From positions 124,001-188,000 of the forward strand of contig JACGCK010000032.1 in assembly GCA_014925825.1 (NCBI GenBank): a DNA stretch of 64,000 nucleotides, read 5' to 3'. The notes below the pieces were generated by a model, which searched no databases, had not been told where the DNA came from, and saw only the letters and a list, made by a program, of their open reading frames with translations. The DNA comes from Pholiota molesta. Its lineage: Eukaryota; Basidiomycota; Agaricomycetes; Agaricales; Strophariaceae. Made by a program: the position numbers and the translations under genes. This document shows, piece by piece, positions 22,677 to 32,938 of this stretch (within the stretch, counting starts at the first letter, position 1; every line of letters begins with the position of its first letter).

Positions 22677-22988
22677 ATGCAACGGCTGGTATGTATCGGG
22701 ACGTCGTCATCTGGGTCTGGTGAGCCATTGAAAACTGCGCAGCCTTATAATGAATTTGGGATTAGTGGCAGCGGGCTGAGCGCATTGTTTGTGTCACAAC
22801 ACGAGCAGCAAACGAGCGTCGAGCAGGTCCTCTCCGACCTCGATCGTGCGATGGCAGCACACCTGGATTCGATTCTGTATGTGTTCGATAAGACTTACGA
22901 CTACATACATCCTCCAATGCATAGGTTCCAGGCCGTTCAAGAGAGCAATTTTTTCTGGCATGCTCATAAGCAGAAATGTGGTAAGTGA
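22677..22988 (+). CDS. Hypothetical ORF, 103 residues
   Basis: Open frame with protein-like composition, including HEQQTSVEQVLSDLDRAM and HLDSILYVFDKTYDYI. A GTATGT donor and GCGCAG acceptor inside it could also define an intron with a different first exon. No family or targeting signal is visible. It begins just upstream of the divergent minus-strand gene. Confidence 0.3.
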   Translation: MQRLVCIGTSSSGSGEPLKTAQPYNEFGISGSGLSALFVSQHEQQTSVEQVLSDLDRAMAAHLDSILYVFDKTYDYIHPPMHRFQAVQESNFFWHAHKQKCGK

Positions 22989-23096
22989 CGAAGCTACAGG
23001 CTAAAAGTGACGAGATCTGTAATCAATAGTATTCCCTAGAACAGATAATCATAGAGAGAAAATGCTCGAGAGTCATGCATATACCCTAAGTAGATG

Positions 23097-23257
23097 GAAA
23101 CTCTTCGAAAACCGCCCCTAACATTGTGTATCGCTAGGACTAACATTGCAGGGCGCTTATTTCTAAATATAGATGCCATCGAAATCATCATCCCCAAGGC
23201 GTCAGGCCGTCTTGCTTAGTTCAGTTTCCCTTGTTATGAGACTTGCTGTAAGCTGAA
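23097..23257 (+). repeat. Dispersed repeat, copy 2
   Basis: Same-orientation partner of 19692-19853. The two copies are about 3.4 kb apart and flank the cysteine-rich protein gene and the small unknown genes. Confidence 0.8.
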
Positions 23258-24107
23258 TATACCAGCACAACTGCTGAAGCTTACATATATATGCCATGGT
23301 CACTCTTTTACTCACCGATTCTCCTGTTTCCATCCTACTCGGCATTTTGATATTCATCGTTTTCTTTCCCGGCAGCGCGTCTGCTTGCCGTCCGTTCTAC
23401 AGTATCTTGTTTTATATTCCTCCGATATCGTAGGACTACAGGGGAATGAGCATGACGTCATGCTCCTTCTGTTATTTTCTGCCTTACTTGTACTCGTTGA
23501 TATCCACAGGCATAACCATCTGTCACCGAAGACCGTGTCTGATCTTTGAGATACTTATCTTTGAAATCAAGTCCCTGAAGTGCTCTCTCTGTCCCCAGAT
23601 CAACATGTGCGATAGGTTTCTTACGCGTCTGGTTTCCTGTGCGCCTGTATTTTCTGTGAGCAGTTTTGATTGGTCTAGATTTCAATTTTGGCTTGGGACG
23701 GCATTTGAACGCCGTTAGCAGGGAATCCCCGTTGCTTTTTTCCATTGGACTGGCTCCTGTCTAGACATACTATTCATTTCGAAATGGACATCTTGCCTGT
23801 CGTTCACAAGACACCTCTCTGATACGCATCGCTCCCGACTCCATAGCAGCACGGTCCTCGTGATCACAATCACTGTTAGGTAGCCTCTAGAAAGGCCCCA
23901 GGCTGCCGTTCAAAACGCAATGCAGCCGACGAGTTCGGTCATTAATGCCCTAGCCCGTTCATTCCTATTGAATGCATATACGGCGTCTTTTCTGGCAGGG
24001 CCAGAGCAAAACCGACACAAAAATACCAAGGTTCCTGAGCTGTCTGGTATAAAGTCAGCAGAGACACTTGCATAATTCATCCGTTCAACGTTCATCCGTT
24101 CAACGAA
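23258..24107. other. Mostly non-coding; possible 45-codon hydrophobic ORF at 23296
   Basis: An ATG at 23296 opens a 45-codon frame (stop 23431-23433) with a strong N-terminal hydrophobic segment (PVSILLGILIFIVFFPG). It may be the truncated N-terminus of a membrane-anchored protein. Nothing else is supported up to the lectin gene. Confidence 0.3.
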
Positions 24108-25388
24108 ATGTTGTCTTTGCCACTATCCTCGCTCGTTCTGTTCGCGACGCCTTTAGTGGCGGCCTCCTTGCTTCCTCGACAGACCACTCCGACGCGTCAA
24201 TATGTGGTCACCAATCGCTGCCCCACCGCTGTGAACTTGTACATCGGCGGTACTCTCGATAGCAATATTCCACAGAACGGAAGCGTTACAAAGACTCTCG
24301 GGACGGGTGCGGGATTCTTCTACACGGACGCGAATCTAGGGTCGCCCACTGCTGAGGGCGCCGCCAAAGCTGGATTCCTCGGTGACGTATGTTCTGTATC
24401 GCGACAGCGCAAGCGTACCAACCTAACTCGTACACTGTCATAGGATGTCTATTATCTGGTTACGGATACCACGTATATCAATGTAGGCATAAGCGTCGCT
24501 CCTCGTGAACCTGCGGTAAGTACCTTTTTATAAAATTACAAAACCTGATATTCACGCATACGGTGTATACCTTGGTCTTCCAGTCAAACGGATTTTGTGT
24601 TCCCGTCGAATGCGACACAAGGGATTGCACCTCAGCATTCACCTCCCCACCCACAGGAGGAGTTCCCGCGTCAAGCACACCCCCCAACCCTCCTTACTTC
24701 CGCTGCCCAACTGTCAACGCAACATACGACATCACGTACGGGACATCTTCTCAGCGTCCATCTCACTATCGCTAATATGTGGTTTCTCCAGATTCTGCCC
24801 CACCGGCCAGTTCCCAGACCAAAAGACTACGATCCACCCCAATTTCACCACCCAGAAGTGTATCGACGTCCGAGGCGCTGTGTTGGCGAACGGAACTCCT
24901 GTGCAAATGTAGATCTTATTTCCGCTGTGCTGTCTTGTTTATTGACAACCTTGCGGTAGATATGACTGCAATGGAACGCCAGCGCAAAATTGGTTGTTTA
25001 CGCGCGGGAGTACCAAGGTCCAACTCGCCGGTACCAACTTCTGTCTTGACGCTGGATCGAGTAAGTGTCTTGGTTCGGTTAACCCGTCAAATCCCTTACA
25101 TTTTCCTTATTATCTAGGCCCTGCCAATGGAATAGGCCTGAAGATTTGGCAATGCTTCGACAATCTCCCAGCCCAACAATGGTTTTATACAGATGATGAC
25201 CGCATTGCACTTGATGGACAAGGTACGTACCACATTCTTCTTCAGTCCAAAACTGATCCAGGATTGATCGAGTTCATGTGAATCTAGGTTTCTGCACGGA
25301 TCTGCCGAATGGGAGCCAAGCAAACGCGAATCAGCTGCAGACGTGGCAGTGTACCGATAATAACCAGAATCAGGTCTGGACGATTTAA
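24108..25388 (+). CDS. Secreted thaumatin-like plus ricin-B lectin protein
   Basis: Seven exons join in frame: 24108-24386, 24444-24515, 24584-24735, 24792-24908, 24960-25060, 25118-25222 and 25288-25388, giving 308 residues. Residues 1-20 are a signal peptide ending VAAS. The N-terminal half looks like a reduced thaumatin-like fold (YVVTNRCPTAVNLYIGG, then CVPVECDTRDC). The C-terminal half is a ricin B-type beta-trefoil: KCIDVRGAVLANGTPVQI and YDCNGTPAQNW, FCLDAGS and IWQCFDNLPAQQW, then FCTDLPNGS and TWQCTDNNQNQVW. These show three Q-x-W repeats, the sugar-binding signature. It probably binds galactose- or xylose-type glycans outside the cell or in the wall; ligand unknown. No catalytic domain is attached. 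Confidence 0.85.
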
Positions 25389-26004
25389 CAAGGGAGGACT
25401 TTCTGCTGTCCCTGTTCCCTTTTGACAATACTTTATACCATTGGCTTTTTTGGACGCTTGAACATTCGTTTATTTGGACTTCCGTGAAGTAGTTGCAGAT
25501 CAGTAATAGTCGTTTCTACATATGTCATGAAGATTCTCATTATGGACATCGTGATTCCATATTTAGTAGTAGCAAACACTTGGTCTCTGATTCCAGTTCT
25601 GAAGTGACTTCGCTGGTTCACAAAGCCTTTGAACGGGCAACGTTGAGATATGCACAACTCTAAACTTCGAGATTAGATGTTGCTTGTTACCCCGCTCTCA
25701 ACCCGCTCTTCACGTTTTCGAAGCATTGTCGAAGCACGTGTATAAGAATCAGACAGATGTCAACTATTTGAACTTTGCTCACGTCAATCCACCGATATTC
25801 GTGGAGACACTCCTACTTCGTGTTTCCATAATCTGATGCAGCTATCAGCCATCGTCGGATCCGACAGGTGAGTCTCAAAAATATCATAACGTGTATCAAT
25901 TGACAATGGTTCTAAGAATATATTACAACGATCGTTCCTTTCCTTACAGACATTCGAAGGAATAGCAACGAAACATAACACGTCCATGCATTCGTCCTAC
26001 TGCT
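25389..26004. other. Intergenic between convergent genes
   Basis: 3' regions of the lectin gene (plus) and the flavoprotein gene (minus). No gene recognised. Confidence 0.5.
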
Positions 26005-27060
26005 CTAGAAAGCAACCTTGCTGACGGTCTTGTAGAAAGCCTCACCCTGGAGGGTAGCGATCTCCAACTCCAGCGCGGATGGTTGGCGAGAGCCATCTGA
26101 CGCAGAGAAGGTTCCTGCGCCCCATGGGGAGCCTGTAGCGGTCGTCCAATGATAAGTGAGTAATTAGAAGGTATCCTAGATAACGAACGATACGTACCGC
26201 CGTGCACCTCCGAAAGATCGGTCAACTGCTTGAACGCATGCGAGTAGCCGAAGGGGACGTAGAGCACACCGTGGTGCGCGAACGTCGACAGAGACGCGAT
26301 CGCGGTGGATTCTTGGCCTCCTCCGTGTCCGGCCGTGGAGATGAAGACGCCAGCGTATTTCCCAGCGAGCTTACCTGCTCCCCAGAGGGCGCCGGTGGAG
26401 TCCCAGAAAGCCTGAGTAGCGATTGAAGATTTCCAGTTAGTTATTATTCGTAGTCCAAAGAATTCAGTTTCATACCTTCCACTGAGCGGGGAAGTTGCCG
26501 TATCGCGTAGGAATACCGATGAGGAACGCGTCGAGACCTGCGAGGATCTCGGGGGTGATGAGGGGGTACTCGGGTTTGGGGGGAGCGTGCATCTTGGTTA
26601 GGATTTCCTGGGGAAGGGTTTCGGCGACTCTGGAGGAACATCGCCGTCAACAACAATCTGAAAATATTGATGAAATCGACGCACTGGTAGATAGTGACCT
26701 GACCTCCAGCTTTCTCGATGCCCGCCTTTTCAGCTTCAGCCACTGCATAGGTTGGATGATCAGCTGCGACACCGATGATATGTGAGATAGTGAAGTCTTA
26801 CATTTGGCGACGTGCCCGTACATCGAGTAGATGACGATGCCGACTTTGGGAGGTGCCATTTCTGTAGGTGCTTCAGCGACGACGGGAGGTAGTTCAGGAA
26901 CTGTGGAAGTTGAGACTGGGGCTGTTGGTTGTTGGGGAGTAGCAGATGGCTCTGCTTTTGTAGTGTCTCCGGAGGTTCCGTTTTTGGTATCTTTTGCTTT
27001 TGGCTCTTTTGGCGCGTTGTCAGCAAAGTTGTTCTGCTGTTTCTTGCTTGGGAAACACAT
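26005..27060 (-). CDS. NAD(P)H:quinone oxidoreductase, WrbA/Pst2 flavodoxin type
   Basis: FMN enzyme that reduces quinones by two electrons and protects against oxidative stress, in fungi often at eisosomes. Start MCFPSKK at 27060. Residues 1-70 are a low-complexity Lys/Thr/Pro/Ala extension not found in bacterial WrbA, with an MCFPS N-terminus that could be lipidated. The flavodoxin core begins [17 protein letters not shown], the phosphate loop for FMN. Later exons give [20 protein letters not shown], then [20 protein letters not shown], the FMN-ring loop, then [20 protein letters not shown] and [13 protein letters not shown], and near the end [18 protein letters not shown]. All are WrbA signatures. 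Stop at 26005-26007. No lesions seen. Confidence 0.88.
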
Positions 27061-27784
27061 GGCGGAAAATGGATGCGATGGAGAGTTGTGACCTGTTGTT
27101 GTCCGTGATAAATGCACCTTTGGTCAGGCTTGGTGGCGTCAGTCTTTCTTATACTTTTGCCATCCAATCAACCAAGCCGTCATGGCTAAACTCTGCAATG
27201 GGGTTCTGGTGGGTTCCGGTGGGACAAAATTGACCGATCTGAACGTCATATAATTACAAATTGTTCCACCCAGCACATGAAAGACCCGAAACAGCACCTC
27301 TCCGCGTTGTCCATCACCTTTCCATTGCGCTGGACGTCGTATATATATGTGATATGGATATATGGGCTAGGTTCGCGAGATAGGCCAATATCGGTGAACG
27401 TAGGGAGTCTTGTACCCAAGATGGAGTGTTCGGAGCCACGGTCCTACGACAGTGAGTAGCGGTGAGACAGAATGATTTCCACGCGAGACCCAGCCAACCG
27501 TGCGAGACAGTGGGAGACATTTTTCTATATTTGGTAACTCTTCACGAACCCCTTATGTCAAACATTCTGTCACTTTATTAACGAAGCTTGTCAACTTATG
27601 TCAAGCATCCATTGTTGGTAAGGCTTTTATTGTAATAATAAGCACCATTACGCAGATATACGAGTCCAGCGCAGTTCTGCAGTAGAACAAACTCCGAGAT
27701 TTGAAATGCGCAACATGGCTGTAACGAGCTGCAACGCTCACCACCCAGATTGAGCGAAACCTTCTCAGATGTGTTTCCTAACTT
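27061..27784. other. Intergenic, no gene recognised
   Basis: Contains the promoter of the flavoprotein gene. Frames on both strands lack coding character. Confidence 0.45.
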
Positions 27785-28160
27785 TTATGCGACATTAGTG
27801 ACTAATAATAGCTCACCCGTATTAATGCTCTTATCTTCCATGGCGGTAGATATTTTTACCCCTTGAATATTGGTAGAAGATCGACAGGTGTGGCAGATGA
27901 GAGGGAATAAGCCGACGGAGACAGAAGTGAAGCCCTTGTATCTGAGTTCGAGGTCAGCACGGAATTTTGTAACGTTCTGATACGTAAGTATCTAACTTCG
28001 TTGATACAACGGTCGAGAGCTTCTGTTAGCTCTTTCTTCAGACGGCTATTATTAAATCATTTAGCGCTGGTATGAAAATACTTGCTAATAAGGTAAGTGG
28101 AGAGTATACCATGGTCCATGACAGTTGCCCACAGAATGTTTGACATATAAAAGAGTATCG
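27785..28160 (-). CDS. Possible small gene, unknown
   Basis: The last exon has a long open frame without an ATG: NVTKFRADLELRYKGFTSVS, then LFPLICHTCRSS and a stop at 27785-27787. An upstream segment LKKELTEALDRCINEV and a candidate start MSNILWATVMDH near 28143 suggest a spliced gene, but the joins are not resolved. Family unknown. It ends about 75 bases before the MITE at 28235. Confidence 0.33.
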
Positions 28161-28234
28161 TCTGACTAAACGATCCCCCTTTGATGAACGATGACACTAC
28201 GGCGTCTGTCATCCACGAAGACGCATCTTTCTTG

Positions 28235-28595
28235 TACTGTACTATTTCGACCGCCTGTTCACGTCACGCATCACAGGGGGTCGTGAACTGAACAAATACG
28301 CATTTCGTCACGCATCACGGACATGAGTGAACATTTCCCCAAACGAGATTTTGCAGGCTCTAAGACTGCAAAATTTTTCTGTGCACTTTTTGATACTTCA
28401 AGGCCACAAGGTCCAAAAAGCCCTTGAACATTCTTGTAGCAGCACTGAATGAGAGTTAAATTGTTCATTTTTGGCTTGCCCAATGAACAATTTTTTTTCA
28501 CGTCACGCATCACCATGAGGTCTGAACATCGGTCCCAGTGAACTTTGGGCATCACGCATCACAGGGCGTGAACGATTGGTCGAAATAGTACAGTA
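28235..28595. mobile_element. MITE-like element with TIRs and TA target duplication
   Basis: Ends are inverted copies: TACTGTACTATTTCGACC at 28235-28252 and its complement at 28578-28595, with similarity continuing inward (GTTCACG). Reading the outer TA at each end (28235-28236, 28594-28595) as the target duplication gives a 357-base element. The motif CGTCACGCATCAC, or close variants, occurs four times inside (near 28262, 28305, 28501, 28551). No transposase frame. TA duplications fit a Tc1/mariner-type non-autonomous element. Confidence 0.7.
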
Positions 28596-28803
28596 ATGTG
28601 TAGTCATTTTCCTGAGCGCATGCTCGACTGAACGGAGCAGCTTTGGTTCGGTTACATGTATCATTCCTTTTTGAGTTAAGTCGACTAGGGCAAACTTTTT
28701 TTCTTTCCAGATCTCTGTCCAGCGACAAGGGTACGCGCTGGTACGCGTCGCGTTTCTTCAACACGTGCGTCGTTCATTCACAATATGTAGTCACGTGCTT
28801 TAC

Positions 28804-28989
28804 TTAACCCCGAAAAATTAGCAGCTGAGCAGGGCGGCCCTTCACATCTATTACAACTTCTATCTGCTTTTCATCAAACGGAGAACCTGAAGCAATATCT
28901 TGAATAAGGAGGTAATTAGCCAATGTACTTGTTTCAATAGGTGTTCTACAAGATTCTAATGATTTATCCACAGGGCTCAGGACATACAT
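28804..28989 (-). CDS. Small ORF, 61 residues, unknown
   Basis: Frame starting MYVLSPVDKSLESCR and ending VVIDVKGRPAQLLIFRG, with protein-like composition. It may be a complete small protein or the last exon of a longer one. Its start is only about 35 bases from the divergent TRM44 start, so the two would share a promoter. Not recognised. Confidence 0.3.
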   Translation of the reverse strand: MYVLSPVDKSLESCRTPIETSTLANYLLIQDIASGSPFDEKQIEVVIDVKGRPAQLLIFRG

Positions 28990-29024
28990 AATTTGCAGCG
29001 ACTATATCCGTGTCATACTTGTTC

Positions 29025-30733
29025 ATGACAACTCCTCAACGTCCGAAATTCGATCCATCGCCGAGCGATGCCTCCATGAAGCCGTCTGAAAATGGGTGGA
29101 TCCCCCTCATCACATGCGCTGCAAACTTCCCGATAGAAGTTGTAAGTTATGTCAACGACGATAGTTGTCAAAGATGACCTATATCCCCCTTGAGCCTAGT
29201 TCGAAATCGCGATATCTCAATTGATCCACCACCCCGAGTACAACTCAACGCTAATACTGCGCTCAGACGTGATATCCGACACCACCGCCCACTTTGCAGA
29301 CTCCATCGCAGGCTTTGAAGACCTCCGCCCAGTCCGGTGCATTCACCGTAAACTGCTTCCCCGAAGACCTGGAAGAGACCCCGCGTTGGAGCAATACTGC
29401 ACGCTTTACGCTGCTTCAGGAGACATCGTCGATACCCTTGTGCTGACCCCAATCGTAGAACCGGGGTCGGCCCTACCTTATTATCACCCCGCCGTTTCGC
29501 ACCTCGCTTTCCGATACCTGAAATCCGATACCCCAACGCTGCGAATTGATGCGGTACCGCTCCCCGGTACGCCTACCGACATAAATTCAAGGCTCTATCG
29601 TACGTGCCTGGCTCTGCTTGAAACCCTCCATCGATATGGATGGGGTGCTGTGACGAACTACAAAAAACGCGTCAATCACGACTGTTTGGTTCCCCGCGAC
29701 GAATATCAGGACTTGTATTTGATCATGCGGGAGCGGCATAAGCATCTGGTCGATACGTGGAAAGAGGTGACGGATCCTTTGAAACATGTATTTGAGGTGC
29801 GTCCTCGCCCTGCTTTTCACCCTTGCGAGCTCCTGCTGATGATCACCGTCTGATAGGACATTGGGATTGCGACATATCTCATGCTGCTTTGGAAAAATAC
29901 TTTCTCTTCCGGAAACGTACACAATGATCCGTCACCTGAGCCCTGGAAATCATGGCCCCGCCCACCCGGCGGCTTTCTGGACATCGGGTGAGCTCCATCA
30001 CTTCCCGTCCACAACGCACGCTGACCTACTTCCTGAAGATGCGGCAACGGCCTGCTCACCCACATCCTCATCGCTGAGGGCTACGAAGGCCACGGCATCG
30101 ATCTGCGCGCACGCACGTCGTGGACGCACTACCCCGACACCACCCAGGCGGCGCTGCACGTCCACGCCTTCGACCCCACCGCCGCCGCCCCCGGTGACCC
30201 CGCCGTGCAGAAGTACCTCCCGCGCGGGGTGTTCGTCGTCGGGAACCACGCGGACGAGCTCACGCCGTGGGTGCCCGTGCTCTCTACGCTGCGGCAGGCG
30301 TCGGGGTACCTCTCGATCCCGTGCTGCGCGTGGGCGTTCGACGCCAGGTTCGAGCGCTCGGCGACGCGTGCGTTCGCGGTCCCCGGTCCGCAGGAGGCGT
30401 TCATGGAGGGGTTGAATTTGGGCGGGGAGGGGAGTAAGAAGAGCGCGTATTCGATGTATCGCATCTGGCTGGCGTCGTTGAGTCTGCATTGTGGGTGGGA
30501 GGTGGAGTGCGAGACGCTGAGGATCCCGAGTACGCGGAATTGGGCTATTATTGGTGTGTGAGCCCCGTGGTGTCGTGGATGATGCTCATGTTTTTCTTGG
30601 GTTAGGTCGACGGAGACTCGAATCGATGGATGAGGCCGAGGCGCAAGCCAATGTGCAGCAGATCGTGGAGGATGTGAAGAACCGGGCTTTGTTCAAGACA
30701 CGGAGGCCAGAGGGCAAAGCTGGGGATCACTGA
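29025..30733 (+). CDS. TRM44: tRNA (uracil-2'-O-)-methyltransferase Trm44
   Basis: SAM-dependent enzyme that 2'-O-methylates U44 of serine tRNAs. Five exons join in frame: 29025-29141, 29200-29796, 29857-29987, 30039-30553 and 30606-30733, giving 495 residues, close to yeast Trm44 (567). The middle exons carry KHVFEDIGIATYLMLLWK, the family block before the catalytic domain, then PPGGFLDIGCGNGLLTHIL, the SAM-binding loop, and EGYEGHGIDLRARTSW, the second strand with its acidic Asp. SYLSIPCCAWAFDARF-like residues (read as YLSIPCCAWAFDARF) form the catalytic P-C-C region of the family. The C-terminal helix-rich part ends KTRRPEGKAGDH. Exon 4 is GC-rich compared with exons 1-3. No lesions. Confidence 0.9.
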
Positions 30734-31170
30734 GATCTTGATTATCTATTCCTTCTCTGTAGAGGTGAGTAGATGATCTCTGCCTTCTTATCGGCATCTC
30801 TAATCAAGCGCTCAGTTGATATAAACTTAAACATATACAATGTGTCTGTCATTCGTACATGGGTCTTGGTTAAAATGCTCTTCTTGGCGTGAGCCTGCTG
30901 TCGAAAACAAGTATCTTGCCCAAATCCGATAATCGACGGAGCCGTCAAGGCGCTTATGGCCAGTTATCGAGCGCTCGTGAGGGCGAGTAGATCACGATTC
31001 TTTTCGCAACGCTCATGCGCAGGCGTTTCGAAATTCTGACTGAATGGGTCCCTGTTCTTCTCTCTGACTTCTTATAATGGGACGAACTCATGCGTTTAAG
31101 GCCAGTGCATCCAGGTCCCAGAATTGCTGTCATTGGCCCCAGGTGATGATCATACTGACACAAGGGTTCA
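30734..31170. other. Intergenic, no gene recognised
   Basis: TRM44 3' region followed by sequence without coding character. The 5' part of the ammonium transporter pseudogene may have decayed beyond recognition here. Confidence 0.4.
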
Positions 31171-31851
31171 TGCATCCAGGCTGGCTCGGGGTGAACGGCG
31201 GATCCGCGCCACCGCAAATATGGTGACGACTCTGTCAACACGAACATCGCAGCGGCTTCCGGTGCCCTGACAGGCGTAATCTTGGTGAGATATGTTTTCC
31301 GGGCCTGATTTTGCTATCCTAATCGTACACTCGCAGGATTACCACTGGATTACCGCATCCAAAAGAAATGCTGTTAGCTTTTGTTCGGGTGCTATCGCTG
31401 GCCTGATCACGATTACGCCTGAGTCTGGCTTTGTGGGATCTTTGCTCAAGCGGGGACCGCCAACCAGACCGATTCCCCTCCCGTAACAGGAGGATGGCTC
31501 AACAGAATCGGAAACTGTTTGGGTATCTGGCAGGGGCGGCTTCTGCAGCCATGCTCCATGAATTTCTCTCAACGAGGAGCTTTCTAATTACTGAAAGCTC
31601 TTATGATCAATTGTGCCTTGAACTTCATTTCTTCTCTAAGAATAATGGCGATCATCCCTTTCCTTGATTTGTGCGCATCCAAAGAAACGCAGGTCTTGGG
31701 GATCGAGACGAATGAAATGGGTGGACCGGTGATGGATAATATCGATTTCCCCAACTCCCAAACGATTAATCAAGCTCAGGCTGTGGCTCAAGCGATACTG
31801 AAATATCAGAATACATACCCGCCTCCTCAGCAATGTTACTTGTGTGTATGA
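31171..31851 (+). pseudogene. Ammonium transporter (Amt/Mep) pseudogene
   Basis: Fragments match the intact transporter at 42180-44013 in order but in different frames. PGWLGVNGGSA corresponds to the NGGSA motif there and then hits a stop. VNTNIAAASGALTGVIL matches the VTNLAASVGGLTWMLW segment. Across a retained GTGAGA...GCAG intron, NAVSFCSGAIAGLITITPES corresponds to SAVGFCSGAVSGLVAITPAS. After a gap, KETQVLGIETNEMGG matches the C-terminal EEAEILGIDDAEMGE. Regions upstream and between are lost or shifted. It is therefore a truncated, frame-shifted copy, about 11 kb from the intact gene and on the opposite strand. Confidence 0.82.
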
Positions 31852-31860
31852 CAGTGTATT

Positions 31861-31968
31861 TTTAGTAATTCAATGGTCGAGATAAACGGTACATGCTTGT
31901 TCCCAATCACACCCTTTAGTAATTCAATGGTCGAGATAAACGGTACATGCTTGTTCCCAATCACACCC
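31861..31968. repeat. Perfect 54-base tandem duplication
   Basis: 31861-31914 and 31915-31968 are identical. The second copy contains the stop codon of the minus-strand exon that ends at 31961. The perfect identity points to a very recent event. Confidence 0.92.
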
Positions 31969-32690
31969 GAGTTCCTGCCCCTTCGGCTCCTGCTCTTAAT
32001 TCTGAAAGAAGGTCTTGAAGGCGTTTGCGGAGTTTCTTGACGAGTTCATCGTCGTCCGCAGATGGTTTTGGCTGTTACAGCATCATGTCATTTGAGTGTT
32101 TTATCAAAAAGATACGTTAACAAACGATACGCACGATCTGGTCAAGGAGATACTATCGCAAAAGAATGTATTTAGCCGGGCCCAGGTTATCCATCGGACG
32201 CCACTGGCATGGAAGCTCACCTCTGCCTCATCTATTGTCTAGAAACAATGTGTTGTGTCAGTATCTGTCAAAATATGAACAAGATTCGGGATATCTGACA
32301 AGGACGATTGGGCCTCTGGTGTGCGGGCATGTAGTCAATAATCAGGTCGATAAACTTTAACAATACCTGTTCATTGTTACGGATCAGATTGTGTACAAGC
32401 TAGCAATTGCGGGTGTAGAAAGGTGCAGTAGATCGAACAAGCTAACGTTGGATTCTGTTCGAACGCAGTTCGAGAGTCGAGACCCTGGCTTGACGTCATC
32501 AAGTTGCAAAGAAAGGCACACACCGGGATTACCCGGCTTGATTTCATTATGCTTGACGCCAACCAGCACGACATGCACTCTCTGAGGAACCTCTTCATGC
32601 TGCACGTCTTGTCATTGTCAGGGTTCCAATTTCTAGGCTCGCAGAGCAGGATGTTGGTGGAATGCGACCCTCAACGGACAAGGTCTTGCT
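31961..32690 (-). CDS. Possible multi-exon gene, unknown, 5' part unresolved
   Basis: The last exon (31961-32071) reads PKPSADDDELVKKLRKRLQD and continues as a charged helix to a TGA, preceded by a good acceptor. Upstream on the same strand, open segments include VPQRVHVVLVGVKHNEIKPG and SLQLDDVKPGSRLSNC, with a candidate start MSKTLSVEGRIPPTS near 32693. They do not yet join into one model. The C-terminal part looks like a short coiled coil. Family unknown. Confidence 0.33.
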
Positions 32691-32938
32691 CATAAAGAAT
32701 ATCATTTTTCCCAAGGCAGCGCATCCCATGATACCTCATGATACCTATCTGCTTTCCACCATTGGTCCGCGTCTGATACTGTCTGATATCTCCTTCCTGA
32801 TCCACCCACATCGAACCCACATCCTGTATCCGTGTTCCTCATCCAAGCTGAATTGGTAAACAGTATACGCGTCGCCAACTCGAAGGCCGATGGTACTATT
32901 TAACCAAAGACCTTGTTGAGCGAACCTTTGTGTGCAAC

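Noticed and set aside
19692..23257. LTR retrotransposon bounded by the two 160-base repeats
   Set aside because: No reverse transcriptase, integrase, primer site or TG...CA ends are visible, and the block contains ordinary small genes.
28235..28595. CRISPR-like array suggested by the repeated CGTCACGCATCAC motif
   Set aside because: Spacing is irregular, the motif is short, and the organism is a eukaryote; a MITE explains the ends.
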